Origin: CAWCTD01 sp963798455
GTDB lineage: Bacteria > Acidobacteriota > Terriglobia > Bryobacterales > Bryobacteraceae
NCBI GenBank assembly: GCA_963798455.1
Contig: CAWCTD010000003.1
Coordinates: forward strand, 3,782,001-3,846,000
Reading direction: 5' to 3'
Length of the DNA stretch: 64,000 nt
Below, piece after piece: positions 1 to 8,002 of the stretch. Below the pieces are notes generated by a model. It made no database searches. It saw only the letters and a program-made list of their open reading frames with translations, and was not told where the DNA came from. Each line of letters starts with the position of its first letter. The first letter of the stretch is position 1. The translations under genes were made by a program, and so were the position numbers.

Positions 1-90
1 CTTAGATTGCTGTGGGGCAACTTAGGTTTCAGGGCTGGCGCGGGGCACCGCCCCCCACACTTGGGCAGTGCCCGACACCCCCGTTCGCTC

Positions 91-552
91 TCACTTCCTC
101 TTCTGCCGAATTAGGTTCTTCAACTCGCTGAGAAAAGCCTCAACGTCCTGAAAGTCCCTATACACGGAGGCAAAACGCACATAAGCGATTTTGTCCAGTG
201 TGCGCAGACGTTCCATGAGGAGTTCGCCTATTTCTGTAGTATTTATTTCTCTGTCAACGCTTTCCGCCAGCCTGCCATCGACTTCGTCCACGATTTCGGC
301 GAGTTTGGCCATGGGCACGGGCCTCTTCTCGCAAGCTTTGAGCAGCCCGGTCAGGACTTTCTGCCGGTCGAACTTCTCGCGGCGGCCATCCTTCTTGACA
401 ACCATGTACGGGACTTCATCAATGCGCTCGTAGGTGGTGAAGCGCCGCTCGCACTTGAGACATTGCCGGCGGCGGCGGACCACGTCCCCCTCCCGGCTCT
501 CCCGGGAGTCGACTACCCGATCCTGTCTATGGCCGCAGAAGGGGCAGTTCAT
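91..552 (-). CDS. nrdR: Transcriptional repressor NrdR
   Basis: A 153-residue protein that matches NrdR over its full length. NrdR is a nucleotide-sensing repressor of ribonucleotide reductase genes. The N terminus is a zinc ribbon with Cys3, Cys6, Cys31 and Cys34, followed by the conserved FTTYER stretch. An ATP-cone domain covers roughly residues 49-139. The length is normal for the family. The start codon overlaps the stop of the upstream membrane-protein gene by 4 nt, so the two are probably co-transcribed and translationally coupled. No ribonucleotide reductase gene and no obvious NrdR box is visible in the window. Confidence 0.96.
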   Translation of the reverse strand: MNCPFCGHRQDRVVDSRESREGDVVRRRRQCLKCERRFTTYERIDEVPYMVVKKDGRREKFDRQKVLTGLLKACEKRPVPMAKLAEIVDEVDGRLAESVDREINTTEIGELLMERLRTLDKIAYVRFASVYRDFQDVEAFLSELKNLIRQKRK

Positions 553-1565
553 TGGAGTGAACCAACTTCCATCTCCTTGATCTTACGCCAGTTAAGCCCC
601 TCGTGGACGGACAAAACGAGACCCACAGGAACAATTACCACGAATGTAACGAACCAAATCACGAGGGCCATCCCACTGGCGACCTCCAAGGGAATTCTAA
701 AGATTTCGGTGAGCACCACAATTGAGACCACCTGGACTCCTCCCCCAATTCCGGGGATTTGGACGAGGCTGCCGAAGGCCACAAAGCCGATCAGGATCAG
801 CACATCGGTGAGACGCAGACCGGCTAAGGCGGGGAATGCGCGGAACAGCGCCACGTAACACAATACAATGAGCCCCCACTCCAGCAGGGTGTAAAGAAAG
901 ATCCCCCACAAGCTGGAGCGACGCTTTGTAGCCTCCACCCCCACGACAAAGGCGCTAAGCATTTCCCCCGCCCTGGTTCGCCAGTGTTCCGGCAGGAAGG
1001 TCAGGCTGTCGAGCATCCTCTGCTGGGCGGCGCGGGAAAACTGCCGCAGCAGGACGACTACGGCGATACTCACGAAGCCCGCCACCGCGGCGACGTAGCC
1101 ACCAGCCTCAAGCGCCCATTCCAGACGCGGCCCGACTCTTGCGCCAGACCTCTCGACCTGAAGCAAAGCGAAGGCGAATATCAGCAGGGCGCTGAGCAGG
1201 TCGCAAATCCTTTCGAGCAGCCAGGCAGCCAACTGCGAAGAAAAGGGAAGCTTCTCCTTAACCGAAATCAAGTAGGGCCGCACCAGTTCCCCCGGCCTGC
1301 CTAGAACCACGATGGCCGCAAACCCGATCGCCGTGGCCGAGAACAGACCCCACAAGCTGGGCCGAGGCTTCAGGTGCCGGATCATGACCGCCCAACGCAG
1401 CGCGCGCCCATAGTAGGTGGCCAGGGCGACGGCGGCAGAAGCCAGCAGCCACGGCCAGCGCAGCCCGACCAGCGTGGCGGCAAACAGCGTCCAGTCGAAC
1501 TCGCCGTGACGCCACCGCGTCGCCACGAGCAGCGCGATCACAAGGACCACGCAAGTGACAGCCAC
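549..1565 (-). CDS. Lysylphosphatidylglycerol synthase TM-region / UPF0104 family membrane protein
   Basis: A 338-residue polytopic membrane protein with about eight hydrophobic segments. It contains the pattern typical of the flippase-like domain of MprF/AglD relatives: an RxLRW stretch near residue 55, a GRPGELVRP motif near 105, and a glycine-rich stretch with GIGGGVQ near 270. There is no synthetase domain, so this is the stand-alone flippase-like form, and the substrate (a lipid or glycolipid) cannot be inferred. The start is GTG, with no better in-frame ATG upstream. The last bases overlap nrdR by 4 nt, which makes a two-gene operon. Confidence 0.85.
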   Translation of the reverse strand: MAVTCVVLVIALLVATRWRHGEFDWTLFAATLVGLRWPWLLASAAVALATYYGRALRWAVMIRHLKPRPSLWGLFSATAIGFAAIVVLGRPGELVRPYLISVKEKLPFSSQLAAWLLERICDLLSALLIFAFALLQVERSGARVGPRLEWALEAGGYVAAVAGFVSIAVVVLLRQFSRAAQQRMLDSLTFLPEHWRTRAGEMLSAFVVGVEATKRRSSLWGIFLYTLLEWGLIVLCYVALFRAFPALAGLRLTDVLILIGFVAFGSLVQIPGIGGGVQVVSIVVLTEIFRIPLEVASGMALVIWFVTFVVIVPVGLVLSVHEGLNWRKIKEMEVGSLQ

Positions 1566-1694
1566 CAGAAGACGGCGTCTATGCCTCTGTATGGGACCTC
1601 CTCAGAACCTTGACCGCCGAAATCCGACCTTTCGTGCCGTCGGCCTCCGGGCTAGAATGAAGAGCGGCACGTCCGGGCGCGGATTGGTGCGAAC

Positions 1695-1706
1695 TTATCA
1701 TGATAA
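1695..1706. other. 12-bp perfect palindrome in divergent intergenic region
   Basis: The sequence TTATCATGATAA is its own reverse complement. It lies in the 238-bp gap between the divergently transcribed flippase-like gene and the ECF sigma gene. It could be an operator half-site pair, but a short palindrome may also arise by chance. No clear -35/-10 pair was found around it. Confidence 0.2.
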
Positions 1707-1803
1707 AGCCTCGTTTCTCATACTGGAAGCCTGAATTGATGGCATCCGGCCCAGTACCCCTGAGACCCGGAGTCCATCGACCCCCGGCGATCCGAGCGAG
1801 GTC

Positions 1804-2481
1804 ATGGCAACATTGGCTCAACCAGTTCCGATGGGGTGGTACCAAAACGCCGCCGGGATCAGAACCGGGCGCGGGTCCACCAAGGCGGGGTGGGGCTCGT
1901 TAGCGGGGCAAGGCTTGGATCCTGAACAGGTATTGGTGGAACGTTGCCTGAGGGGCGAGGAGTCCGCCTGGGAGGACATGGCGAAGGCCTATACGAAGCG
2001 GGTCTACTCCATGTGCTACCGCTTCACCGGCAACGATGGCCACGCCCAGGACCTCACGCAGGAGGTCTTCCTGCGCATCTTTAGGAATCTGAAGAGCTTC
2101 CGGGCGGGCGAGGGCTCGTTCACCACCTGGCTTACGAGGCTGACCCGCAACCTCCTGATCGATCACTACCGCAGGACCAAGCTGGACCGGGCCAGCGATT
2201 CCATCGAGGATCAGTTGCCCGTGCTGGAACACCGGCAGGGCGTTGCCAGCCGCGCGGACGGGCTGTTGAGCGGAAGAGAAGCCAGCGAGATCCTCCAGCA
2301 GGGCTTGCGGAAACTGTCGCCGGAACTGCGGGAGGTGGTGATTCTGCGCGATCTGGAAGAGATGGAATACCGCGACATTGCCCAGGCTCTGAATGTGCCT
2401 GAGGGCACGGTGAAGTCCAGACTGAACCGCGGCCGGACAGAACTGGCCAGGGTTCTGCGAAGGCACAAGGTCTCCATATGA
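1804..2481 (+). CDS. ECF-type RNA polymerase sigma factor
   Basis: A 225-residue sigma-70 family protein. Region 2 is seen around residues 70-110, with YSMCYRFTGN and DLTQEVFLRIF. Region 4, around residues 165-215, shows LSPELREVVILRDLEEM and the helix-turn-helix stretch IAQALNVPEGTVKSRLNRGR. Region 3 is absent, as in extracytoplasmic-function sigma factors. The first 40 or so residues are not conserved-looking, so the true start may lie further in. The gene overlaps a zinc-finger anti-sigma gene by 4 nt (ATGA), the standard arrangement for a sigma/anti-sigma pair. The following genes suggest an envelope-stress regulon. Confidence 0.93.
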   Translation: MATLAQPVPMGWYQNAAGIRTGRGSTKAGWGSLAGQGLDPEQVLVERCLRGEESAWEDMAKAYTKRVYSMCYRFTGNDGHAQDLTQEVFLRIFRNLKSFRAGEGSFTTWLTRLTRNLLIDHYRRTKLDRASDSIEDQLPVLEHRQGVASRADGLLSGREASEILQQGLRKLSPELREVVILRDLEEMEYRDIAQALNVPEGTVKSRLNRGRTELARVLRRHKVSI

Positions 2482-3086
2482 ACTGCTACGAACTGGAAAC
2501 CTTGCTCTGCGACTACGTCGATGGGACGCTCAGTTCCGCCCGGAAGGCGGACGTCGAGGCTCACCTGGCGCAGTGCCCGGGTTGCGCGGAAATGGCGCGG
2601 GACGCCGCGGCGGTGGTGGCGCTGGCACGCCGCTCGGCCGAGGTGGAGCCGCCGCCGGAGCTGGTCACCCGAATTCTTTACGATCTGGCGGGCAACCGGG
2701 AGAAGGTTTTGGAGAAGCGTCGCGGCCCACTGGCGATGCTGGGGCACCTGCTAGGACCCGTATTGCAGCCGCGCTTCGCCATGGGCATGGCTATGACGGT
2801 GCTCTCGCTGGCGATGCTGGCCCGGGCCGCGCGGATCGATGTGCGGCAGTTGAGTCTCTCGGACCTCGATCCGGCCAGAGTCTGGCAGAACGTCGACGAC
2901 CGGGCTCATCGAGCCTGGACCCGGACTGTCAAGTTCTATGAGAGTTTGCGTTTTGTCTATGAAATCCGGTCTCGCCTGACGGAGCTGACGGCTCAGGACG
3001 AAGGGGCCCGCGACTCCGGCGGGGAGACCGCGGCGGGGAGTCCCGCACGGCAATCGGAAGCTGCCCGGCCAACAGGGAAGAGATGA
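2478..3086 (+). CDS. Zinc-finger (zf-HC2) membrane anti-sigma factor
   Basis: A 202-residue protein with an N-terminal zf-HC2 signature: an HxxxCxxC pattern around residues 29-36 (HLAQCPGC) and an upstream Cys in LLCDYVDG. This is typical of ZAS anti-sigma factors. One transmembrane helix lies near residues 94-115 (MGMAMTVLSLAMLA), followed by a low-complexity extracytoplasmic tail. It is translationally coupled to the ECF sigma gene (4-nt overlap), so it probably binds that sigma factor at the membrane and releases it on stress. Confidence 0.88.
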   Translation: MNCYELETLLCDYVDGTLSSARKADVEAHLAQCPGCAEMARDAAAVVALARRSAEVEPPPELVTRILYDLAGNREKVLEKRRGPLAMLGHLLGPVLQPRFAMGMAMTVLSLAMLARAARIDVRQLSLSDLDPARVWQNVDDRAHRAWTRTVKFYESLRFVYEIRSRLTELTAQDEGARDSGGETAAGSPARQSEAARPTGKR

Positions 3087-3103
3087 GGCGGAGGTAGAGT
3101 GCC

Positions 3104-3760
3104 ATGAACTGCTACTTGCACACAGATCAGCAGGCCATAGCGTACTGTCGCAACTGCGGGAGGCCGCTGTGCGGCTCCTGCCAGAGAGTGGTGGGGGGCA
3201 CGGTTTACTGCCAGGAACACGCAGCCGTGCTGGAAGCCGCGCCGGAGCCCGCGTGGCAACCCGGGCAGCCTGGAGGCGCTTCCCCCGGGCTCGCCTTCGT
3301 ACTGGGTCTGATTCCCGGGGTCGGAGCCATCTACAACGGGCAGTATGTCAAGGGGCTGATCCACGTAATCGTGCTCGGCGTGCTCATCAGCATCGTGAGC
3401 TCGGACAGCGCCGGCGGCTTTGAGCCCCTGTTCGGGTTACTCATCGCCTTGTGGTTCTTCTACATGGCTTTTGAGGCCTACCACACGGCCAACAGGCGCC
3501 TGCGCGGCCTGGCCGTGGACGAATTCTCGAGCTTGATCCCGTTTCACTCCCCCCAGGCCGGCTCCACGGCGACTGCCGTGACTTTGATCGTGCTGGGGAC
3601 TCTTTTTCTCGTGACGAATGCAAGGCCTGACTGGGTTCGGTTCATTTACCGGCTGTGGCCCGTCGCGCTGATTGCCGTCGGGGGGTACATGCTTTTCGCG
3701 CGCTGGAGGGAGCGCGGCGCCGACCGGGCGTCCTCTAAGGAGGTTCCCCATGAACAGTAG
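3104..3760 (+). CDS. B-box zinc-finger multi-pass membrane protein
   Basis: A 218-residue protein. Residues 1-40 hold a B-box-like zinc-binding module (CYLH, CRNCG, CGSC, CQEH). About four hydrophobic segments follow, including GLIPGVGAIYNGQYVKGL, a pattern seen in small TM2/DUF5668-like membrane proteins, and a terminal pair of helices (VTLIVLGTLFLVTN, WPVALIAVGGYMLF). The molecular role is unknown. It lies 17 nt after the anti-sigma gene in the same operon, so it is likely part of the envelope-stress module. Confidence 0.72.
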   Translation: MNCYLHTDQQAIAYCRNCGRPLCGSCQRVVGGTVYCQEHAAVLEAAPEPAWQPGQPGGASPGLAFVLGLIPGVGAIYNGQYVKGLIHVIVLGVLISIVSSDSAGGFEPLFGLLIALWFFYMAFEAYHTANRRLRGLAVDEFSSLIPFHSPQAGSTATAVTLIVLGTLFLVTNARPDWVRFIYRLWPVALIAVGGYMLFARWRERGADRASSKEVPHEQ

Positions 3761-3968
3761 CGAGCGCTCTTTGGTCTGCGCCGTCCGGGGGCCCATTTTG
3801 CTCATCGCCATAGGCGTGCTGTTTGCCCTGGGCCAGTTCACGCCCTACGGCTTTCATCGGACTTGGCCTGTCCTGCTGATTCTTCTCGGCGTCCTGAAGC
3901 TGTTGGAGCGCGCCTCCGGCGGGTGCCAGGAAGCCGGAACCAACCCACCCGCGGGAGTCACGCCATGA
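3750..3968 (+). CDS. Small LiaI/LiaF-like transmembrane protein (DUF5668 type)
   Basis: A 72-residue protein starting at the ATG that follows a strong AAGGAGGT ribosome-binding site at 3737-3744. It overlaps the end of the upstream gene by 11 nt and the next gene by 4 nt. Two hydrophobic helices (GPILLIAIGVLFALG, WPVLLILLGVLKLLE) match the LiaI/LiaF membrane region. Similar helix pairs occur at the end of the upstream gene and at the start of the downstream gene, so this module is repeated three times in the operon. Confidence 0.75.
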   Translation: MNSSERSLVCAVRGPILLIAIGVLFALGQFTPYGFHRTWPVLLILLGVLKLLERASGGCQEAGTNPPAGVTP

Positions 3969-5320
3969 CAAGACGCCACTCACTGATTGGGCCGCTGATA
4001 CTCATCCTGATCGGAGGCCTGTTCCTGGCAGCGAACCTCTATCCGGGCTCGGTGTCCCTCAGGATGATCGCGACCTACTGGCCGTTCGTGCTGATCGTGT
4101 GGGGCCTGCTGCGGCTGGTGGAGATCCTCTATTGGCGTCTTTCGTCCAAGCCGGTGCCGTCGCGGGGAATTTCCGGCGGCGAATGGACGTTGATCGTTTT
4201 CATCTGCCTGATCGGCTCCGGGCTGTTCTTTTTCGTCCAGAGGGGGCCGAGCTTCCCCAGGATTTTCACGGTAGGGCGAGGCGTCGAACTGTTCGGCGAG
4301 ACGTACGATTTTCCCATCCAGGAACAGAGAAGCGTGTCCAAGGCCGCCCGGATTGTGGTGGACAACTCCCGCGGAAACACGCGTATCGTCGGCGCTGACA
4401 CGCAGGAAATCAGGGTTGGCGGCCACACCAGCGTCCGCGCCCTCAGCGAGTCCGAGGCTGATGAAGCCAACAAGAAATTGGCGCTCAGGATCACCACCGA
4501 GGGCGATCAACTGGTGATTCGCACCACGCAGCAGGCGGGCACGCCCAGCGACTCGACCGTCTCCACCGACCTGGAGCTGACGGTGCCTCGCGGGACGAGC
4601 ATCCAGGCCAGCGGGCGCTTGGGCGACTTCGACATTCTCAACATCGACGGCGGAGTGGACATTACCAGCGCCAACGCCGGCGTCAGGTTGCAGGACATCG
4701 GCGGAAGCGCCCACGTGGATCTCCGGCGAAGTGACATCGTTCGGGCCGTGAACGTCAAGGGCAACGTGGATGTCCTGGGCAGGGGACAGGACGTGGAGCT
4801 GGAGAATGTCGCCGGCAATGTGAACATCAATGGCTACTACTCGGGGGAGATCACGGGCCGCAATCTGGCCAAGCCCCTGATCTTCCAGAGCGGGACCACC
4901 GAATTCAGAGTCGAGCGCGTGCCTGGGCAGTTCAACCTGACGCTGGGCGATTTCACGGGGAGGAACCTGGTGGGGCCGATCCGGTTGACCGCGCAGTCAA
5001 AGGACGTACACATCCAGGACTTCCAGGGCGAAGCGTCCGTCTCCGTGGAGCGGGGTGACATCACCCTCGCTCCGGACCACGCGCCCTCGGCGAAAATCGA
5101 TGCCGGCACCCGCAGCGGCAACGTCGAGCTCACGCTGCCCTCGGAAGCCAGCTTCGAACTGACCGCCACCACGCGCCGAGGTGAAGTGACCAGCGCCTTT
5201 GGAGATTCCGTCCGTGTCCTCAGGGATGGCCCCGGGGCTTCCTTGAAGGGGTCCACGGGCCGGGGACCGGCGATCACCCTCAACACCAATCGCGGCGAGA
5301 TCTCGCTAAGGAAGAAGTAG
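3965..5320 (+). CDS. LiaF-like membrane protein with C-terminal DUF4097 beta-repeat domain
   Basis: A 451-residue protein. The ATG at 3965 overlaps the previous stop (ATGA). The N terminus carries three hydrophobic segments (PLILILIGGLFLAANLYPG, WPFVLIVWGLLRLVEI, TLIVFICLIGSGLFFF) of the LiaF/DUF5668 type. From about residue 130 on it is a repetitive beta-rich domain of the DUF4097/adhesin type (phrases such as VDNSRGNTRIVG, DFDILNIDGGVDITSANAGV, GNVELTLPSEASFELTATTR). Such proteins are usually envelope stress or adhesion factors. It is the last gene of the sigma/anti-sigma operon. Confidence 0.8.
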   Translation: MTRRHSLIGPLILILIGGLFLAANLYPGSVSLRMIATYWPFVLIVWGLLRLVEILYWRLSSKPVPSRGISGGEWTLIVFICLIGSGLFFFVQRGPSFPRIFTVGRGVELFGETYDFPIQEQRSVSKAARIVVDNSRGNTRIVGADTQEIRVGGHTSVRALSESEADEANKKLALRITTEGDQLVIRTTQQAGTPSDSTVSTDLELTVPRGTSIQASGRLGDFDILNIDGGVDITSANAGVRLQDIGGSAHVDLRRSDIVRAVNVKGNVDVLGRGQDVELENVAGNVNINGYYSGEITGRNLAKPLIFQSGTTEFRVERVPGQFNLTLGDFTGRNLVGPIRLTAQSKDVHIQDFQGEASVSVERGDITLAPDHAPSAKIDAGTRSGNVELTLPSEASFELTATTRRGEVTSAFGDSVRVLRDGPGASLKGSTGRGPAITLNTNRGEISLRKK

Positions 5321-5342
5321 GTGCCCCGGGCTTGCCCGGCCG

Positions 5343-6701
5343 CTACTCCGCGGGCGGGTGCGTTCCGACCAGGACCAGACGGACATCCATTACGTTGGTG
5401 TTGGTCGGGCCGGTCTTTAGAAGGTCGCCGAGCGGCTCGAAGAAGCGATAGGAATCGTTGTTCGCCAGGAACTTCGCAGGGTCCAAGCCAGCGGCCAGCG
5501 CTCGGGGAACGGTGCTGCCACTGGCGATCGCACCGGCGGCGTCGGTGGGACCGTCGGTGCCATCGGTTCCTCCGCTGAGCACCACGACGCGCTCGACACC
5601 AGCCAGATCGATGGCGGCCGCCAGCACGAACTCCTGGTTCCTGCCGCCCAGCCCGTCCCCCCGCAGGGTCACCGTGGTTTCGCCTCCCGAGATCAGGCAC
5701 AAGGGAGGTTTCGCGGGACGGCCTGAAGCGGCCACTTCCCTGGCGATGGCCGCGTGCACGCGCGCCACATCGCGCGTCTCGCCTTCCATGCGGGTGGAGA
5801 GCACCAGAGGCCGCAGTCCGAGCCGCTTCGCCTCAGCCGCGGCCGCCTTGACGGCGAGGTCGTTGCTGCCCACCAACAGGTTCCGGACCCGCAGGAAAAG
5901 CTTCTCCGATTGCTTCGGCGTGTCCGGAATCTCCCCCGCGACTCCCTGCTCTATGCGCTCGCGGACCGAGCGCGGCGCTTGGTCCAGGATGCCGAACTTC
6001 TCCAGGACGGCGCGCGCCCCGAGGAAGGTGGAAGCATCCGGGGCAGTCGGGCCGGAGCCGATGACATCCAGGTCGTCGCCGATGACGTCGGACAACAGCA
6101 GCGACAGCACGGTCGCGGGGGAGGCGAGACGCGCCAGTTGCCCACCCTTCAAACGCGAGATGTGCTTGCGGACTGCGTTGACTTCGTGAATGTTCGCGCC
6201 CGAGGCCAGCAGCAGCCGCGTGGTGGCCTGCTTCTCCTCGAGGGTGATGGGAGGAGCGGGACTCGGCATCAGGGCCGAGGCTCCACCGGAGATCAGACAA
6301 ATAATCAGGTCCTCGGCGCCGGCCTGTTCCGCGATGGCGGCGATCTCGCCGGCTCCGCGCACGCCTGCCTCGTCGGGAACCGGATGACCGCACTCGTGCA
6401 ATTTGATACGGCGGAGCCTGGCCAGATGACCGTACTTCACGTTGATCCAGCCGGCTTCGATTCTGCCGCCCAGCATACGCTCGACGGCCTGAGCCATGGT
6501 GGCGCCGGCCTTTCCGGCTCCGATGACGTAGATATGACGGAAGGAGTCCAGCCTGTACTTGAGGCCGGCCGCGGCCAGCGAGCCGCCGGAGACGCGCACA
6601 TGGCGCCGGATGGCAACGCCGGGGTCGGAGGCATTCAAGGCGCCCTTGAAGATCTTGAGCGCCAGGCGCCGGAGCTTCAGTTCGGGGGTGGGAGGTTTCA
6701 T
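5343..6701 (-). CDS. gckA: Glycerate 2-kinase (MOFRL/DUF4147 family)
   Basis: A 452-residue protein matching the type II glycerate kinase family, which phosphorylates D-glycerate to 2-phosphoglycerate. The N-terminal DUF4147 domain shows VIGAGKAGATMAQAVE, LISGGASALMPSP and LLLSDVIGDD. The C-terminal MOFRL domain shows SGGETTVTLRGDGLGGRNQE and the aspartate-rich GGTDGTDGPTDAAGA. All typical motifs are present and the length is normal. Its ATG overlaps the stop of the shikimate kinase gene by 1 nt, so the two form an operon. Confidence 0.94.
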   Translation of the reverse strand: MKPPTPELKLRRLALKIFKGALNASDPGVAIRRHVRVSGGSLAAAGLKYRLDSFRHIYVIGAGKAGATMAQAVERMLGGRIEAGWINVKYGHLARLRRIKLHECGHPVPDEAGVRGAGEIAAIAEQAGAEDLIICLISGGASALMPSPAPPITLEEKQATTRLLLASGANIHEVNAVRKHISRLKGGQLARLASPATVLSLLLSDVIGDDLDVIGSGPTAPDASTFLGARAVLEKFGILDQAPRSVRERIEQGVAGEIPDTPKQSEKLFLRVRNLLVGSNDLAVKAAAAEAKRLGLRPLVLSTRMEGETRDVARVHAAIAREVAASGRPAKPPLCLISGGETTVTLRGDGLGGRNQEFVLAAAIDLAGVERVVVLSGGTDGTDGPTDAAGAIASGSTVPRALAAGLDPAKFLANNDSYRFFEPLGDLLKTGPTNTNVMDVRLVLVGTHPPAE

Positions 6702-7228
6702 CAGAATAGAGGTAATTGCAGGACAGCCTTGACCGCCGCCACGGGGTCGTCGCTGTCGATGTCAATGCGGTAGTCGGCCAGCGCATAGCTCCCGCGGCGG
6801 GCCCAATAGAGCAACTCGAACTTCTCCGGATCACGCGCCAGGGGCCGGTTGGTCGAGCCCTCCAGCCGCCGCCGGATAAGGGGCAGCGGGCAATCCAGCC
6901 ACACGGTGACCCCGTTGTTCTCGACCAGATCGTAATTCTGCTCGCGGACGAACGCCCCGCCTCCCAGGGCCACCACCATCGGCGTGCCGGCCTGGATCAT
7001 GCGCACGCGCTTCCCGATGGCCTCGGTTTCCAACCGCCGGAACTCGTCCTCACCAAACGCGTCGAAGATCTCATTGATGGCGATACCCCTCTGGGACTCG
7101 ATGTCGGTGTCTATGTCGCACCAGGTCCAGCCGAGCCTTTGGGCCAGCAGCCCGCCGACAACGCTCTTTCCGCTTCCCATGAAGCCCACCAGGTAAATCC
7201 CGGGCGTCCGTTTCAGTTTCGAGATCAT
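6701..7228 (-). CDS. aroK: Shikimate kinase
   Basis: A 175-residue protein starting at MISKLKRTPG. It has a Walker A motif GFMGSGKSVVG near residue 17, the substrate-binding DIDTDIE, FRRLETEA and ALGGGAF, and an adenine-binding lid with RRLEGSTNRPLARD. These are the hallmarks of shikimate kinase, which makes shikimate 3-phosphate in aromatic amino-acid synthesis. A longer frame extends to 7309, but those residues are not family-like. The gene is divergent from the HAD gene and is directly followed by glycerate kinase. Confidence 0.93.
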   Translation of the reverse strand: MISKLKRTPGIYLVGFMGSGKSVVGGLLAQRLGWTWCDIDTDIESQRGIAINEIFDAFGEDEFRRLETEAIGKRVRMIQAGTPMVVALGGGAFVREQNYDLVENNGVTVWLDCPLPLIRRRLEGSTNRPLARDPEKFELLYWARRGSYALADYRIDIDSDDPVAAVKAVLQLPLF

Positions 7229-7256
7229 CGCAGGAACGCCATAATGGTAGCATGTC

Positions 7257-7940
7257 ATGCGACTGAATCTGCTCATCGACGCGGACGACACCCTCTGGGA
7301 GAACAACATCTACTTCGAGCGGGCCTTCGAGGAGTTCGTGGACTATCTCGATCATTCCAGACTCTCGGCGGAGGAGATCCGCGCGGTGCTGGACGAGATC
7401 GAGGTGGTCAACAACCGGCTTCACGGCTACGGGTCCGCTAACTTCGCCAGGAACTTGCAGGAGTGCTTTTCGCACCTGGCCGAGCGGGAGATCCATGCGG
7501 AGGACCTGGCCAGGATCAGGAGATTCGGTGAGCGCCTGCTCGACCACCCGATGGAGCTGATCGAAGGAGTCGAAGACACGCTGGGGTATCTCCGTGAACG
7601 CCACACGCTCGTTCTGTTCACCAAAGGCCATCCCGAGGAGCAGAAGCTGAAGCTGGACCGCTCGGGTCTGGGCGGTTACTTCCACCACACGGCGATTGTG
7701 AAGGAAAAGGACGCGGAGGCGTATCGCAGTCTCGTGTCGGCCCTGCGGCTGGATCCCCGAAGCACGTGGATGATCGGGAATTCCCCGAAGTCAGACGTGA
7801 ACGCGGCCTTAGAAGCCAGCCTGGGCGCCGTCTTTATCCCTCACGCGCACACCTGGACGCTGGAGCGCGAGGCGATCCGGGAACGCAACGGGCGCCTGCT
7901 GACGCTGACGACATTCGCGGAATTACGGGACCATTTCTGA
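7257..7940 (+). CDS. HAD-superfamily hydrolase
   Basis: A 227-residue haloacid-dehalogenase-fold hydrolase. Motif I is IDADDTLWENN near residue 6 (nucleophile Asp and Asp+2). Motif II Thr/Lys is in LFTKGHPEEQ near 120. Motif IV is MIGNSPKSDVNAAL near 175. An alpha-helical cap lies between motifs I and II. It is probably a small-molecule phosphatase of the YfnB/GPH type; the substrate is unknown. It is divergent from aroK, with 28 bp between the starts, and convergent with the nuo operon. Confidence 0.86.
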   Translation: MRLNLLIDADDTLWENNIYFERAFEEFVDYLDHSRLSAEEIRAVLDEIEVVNNRLHGYGSANFARNLQECFSHLAEREIHAEDLARIRRFGERLLDHPMELIEGVEDTLGYLRERHTLVLFTKGHPEEQKLKLDRSGLGGYFHHTAIVKEKDAEAYRSLVSALRLDPRSTWMIGNSPKSDVNAALEASLGAVFIPHAHTWTLEREAIRERNGRLLTLTTFAELRDHF

Positions 7941-7944
7941 GCCA

Positions 7945-7996
7945 CTCCCTGTCGGTCGCGGTTCGGTGGCAGCGCTGAACCGCGAGCGTGAGCGAG
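7945..7996. repeat. Imperfect 20-bp hairpin, REP-like and possibly a bidirectional terminator
   Basis: Bases 7945-7964 and 7977-7996 are inverted repeats matching at 16 of 20 positions, with a perfect 9-bp core (TCGCGGTTC / GAACCGCGA, 7956-7985). It sits between the convergent HAD gene and nuoN, where a bidirectional terminator would be expected, but there is no T tract. Its style, with complementary arms on both sides of GCGGTTC, resembles dispersed palindromic repeats of acidobacterial genomes. That likeness is from memory and untested. Confidence 0.45.
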
Positions 7997-8002
7997 CGGG
8001 CT

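Noticed and set aside
1..90. Possible gene end or RNA at the left edge
   Set aside because: Too short, and no open frame or tRNA fold was recognised.
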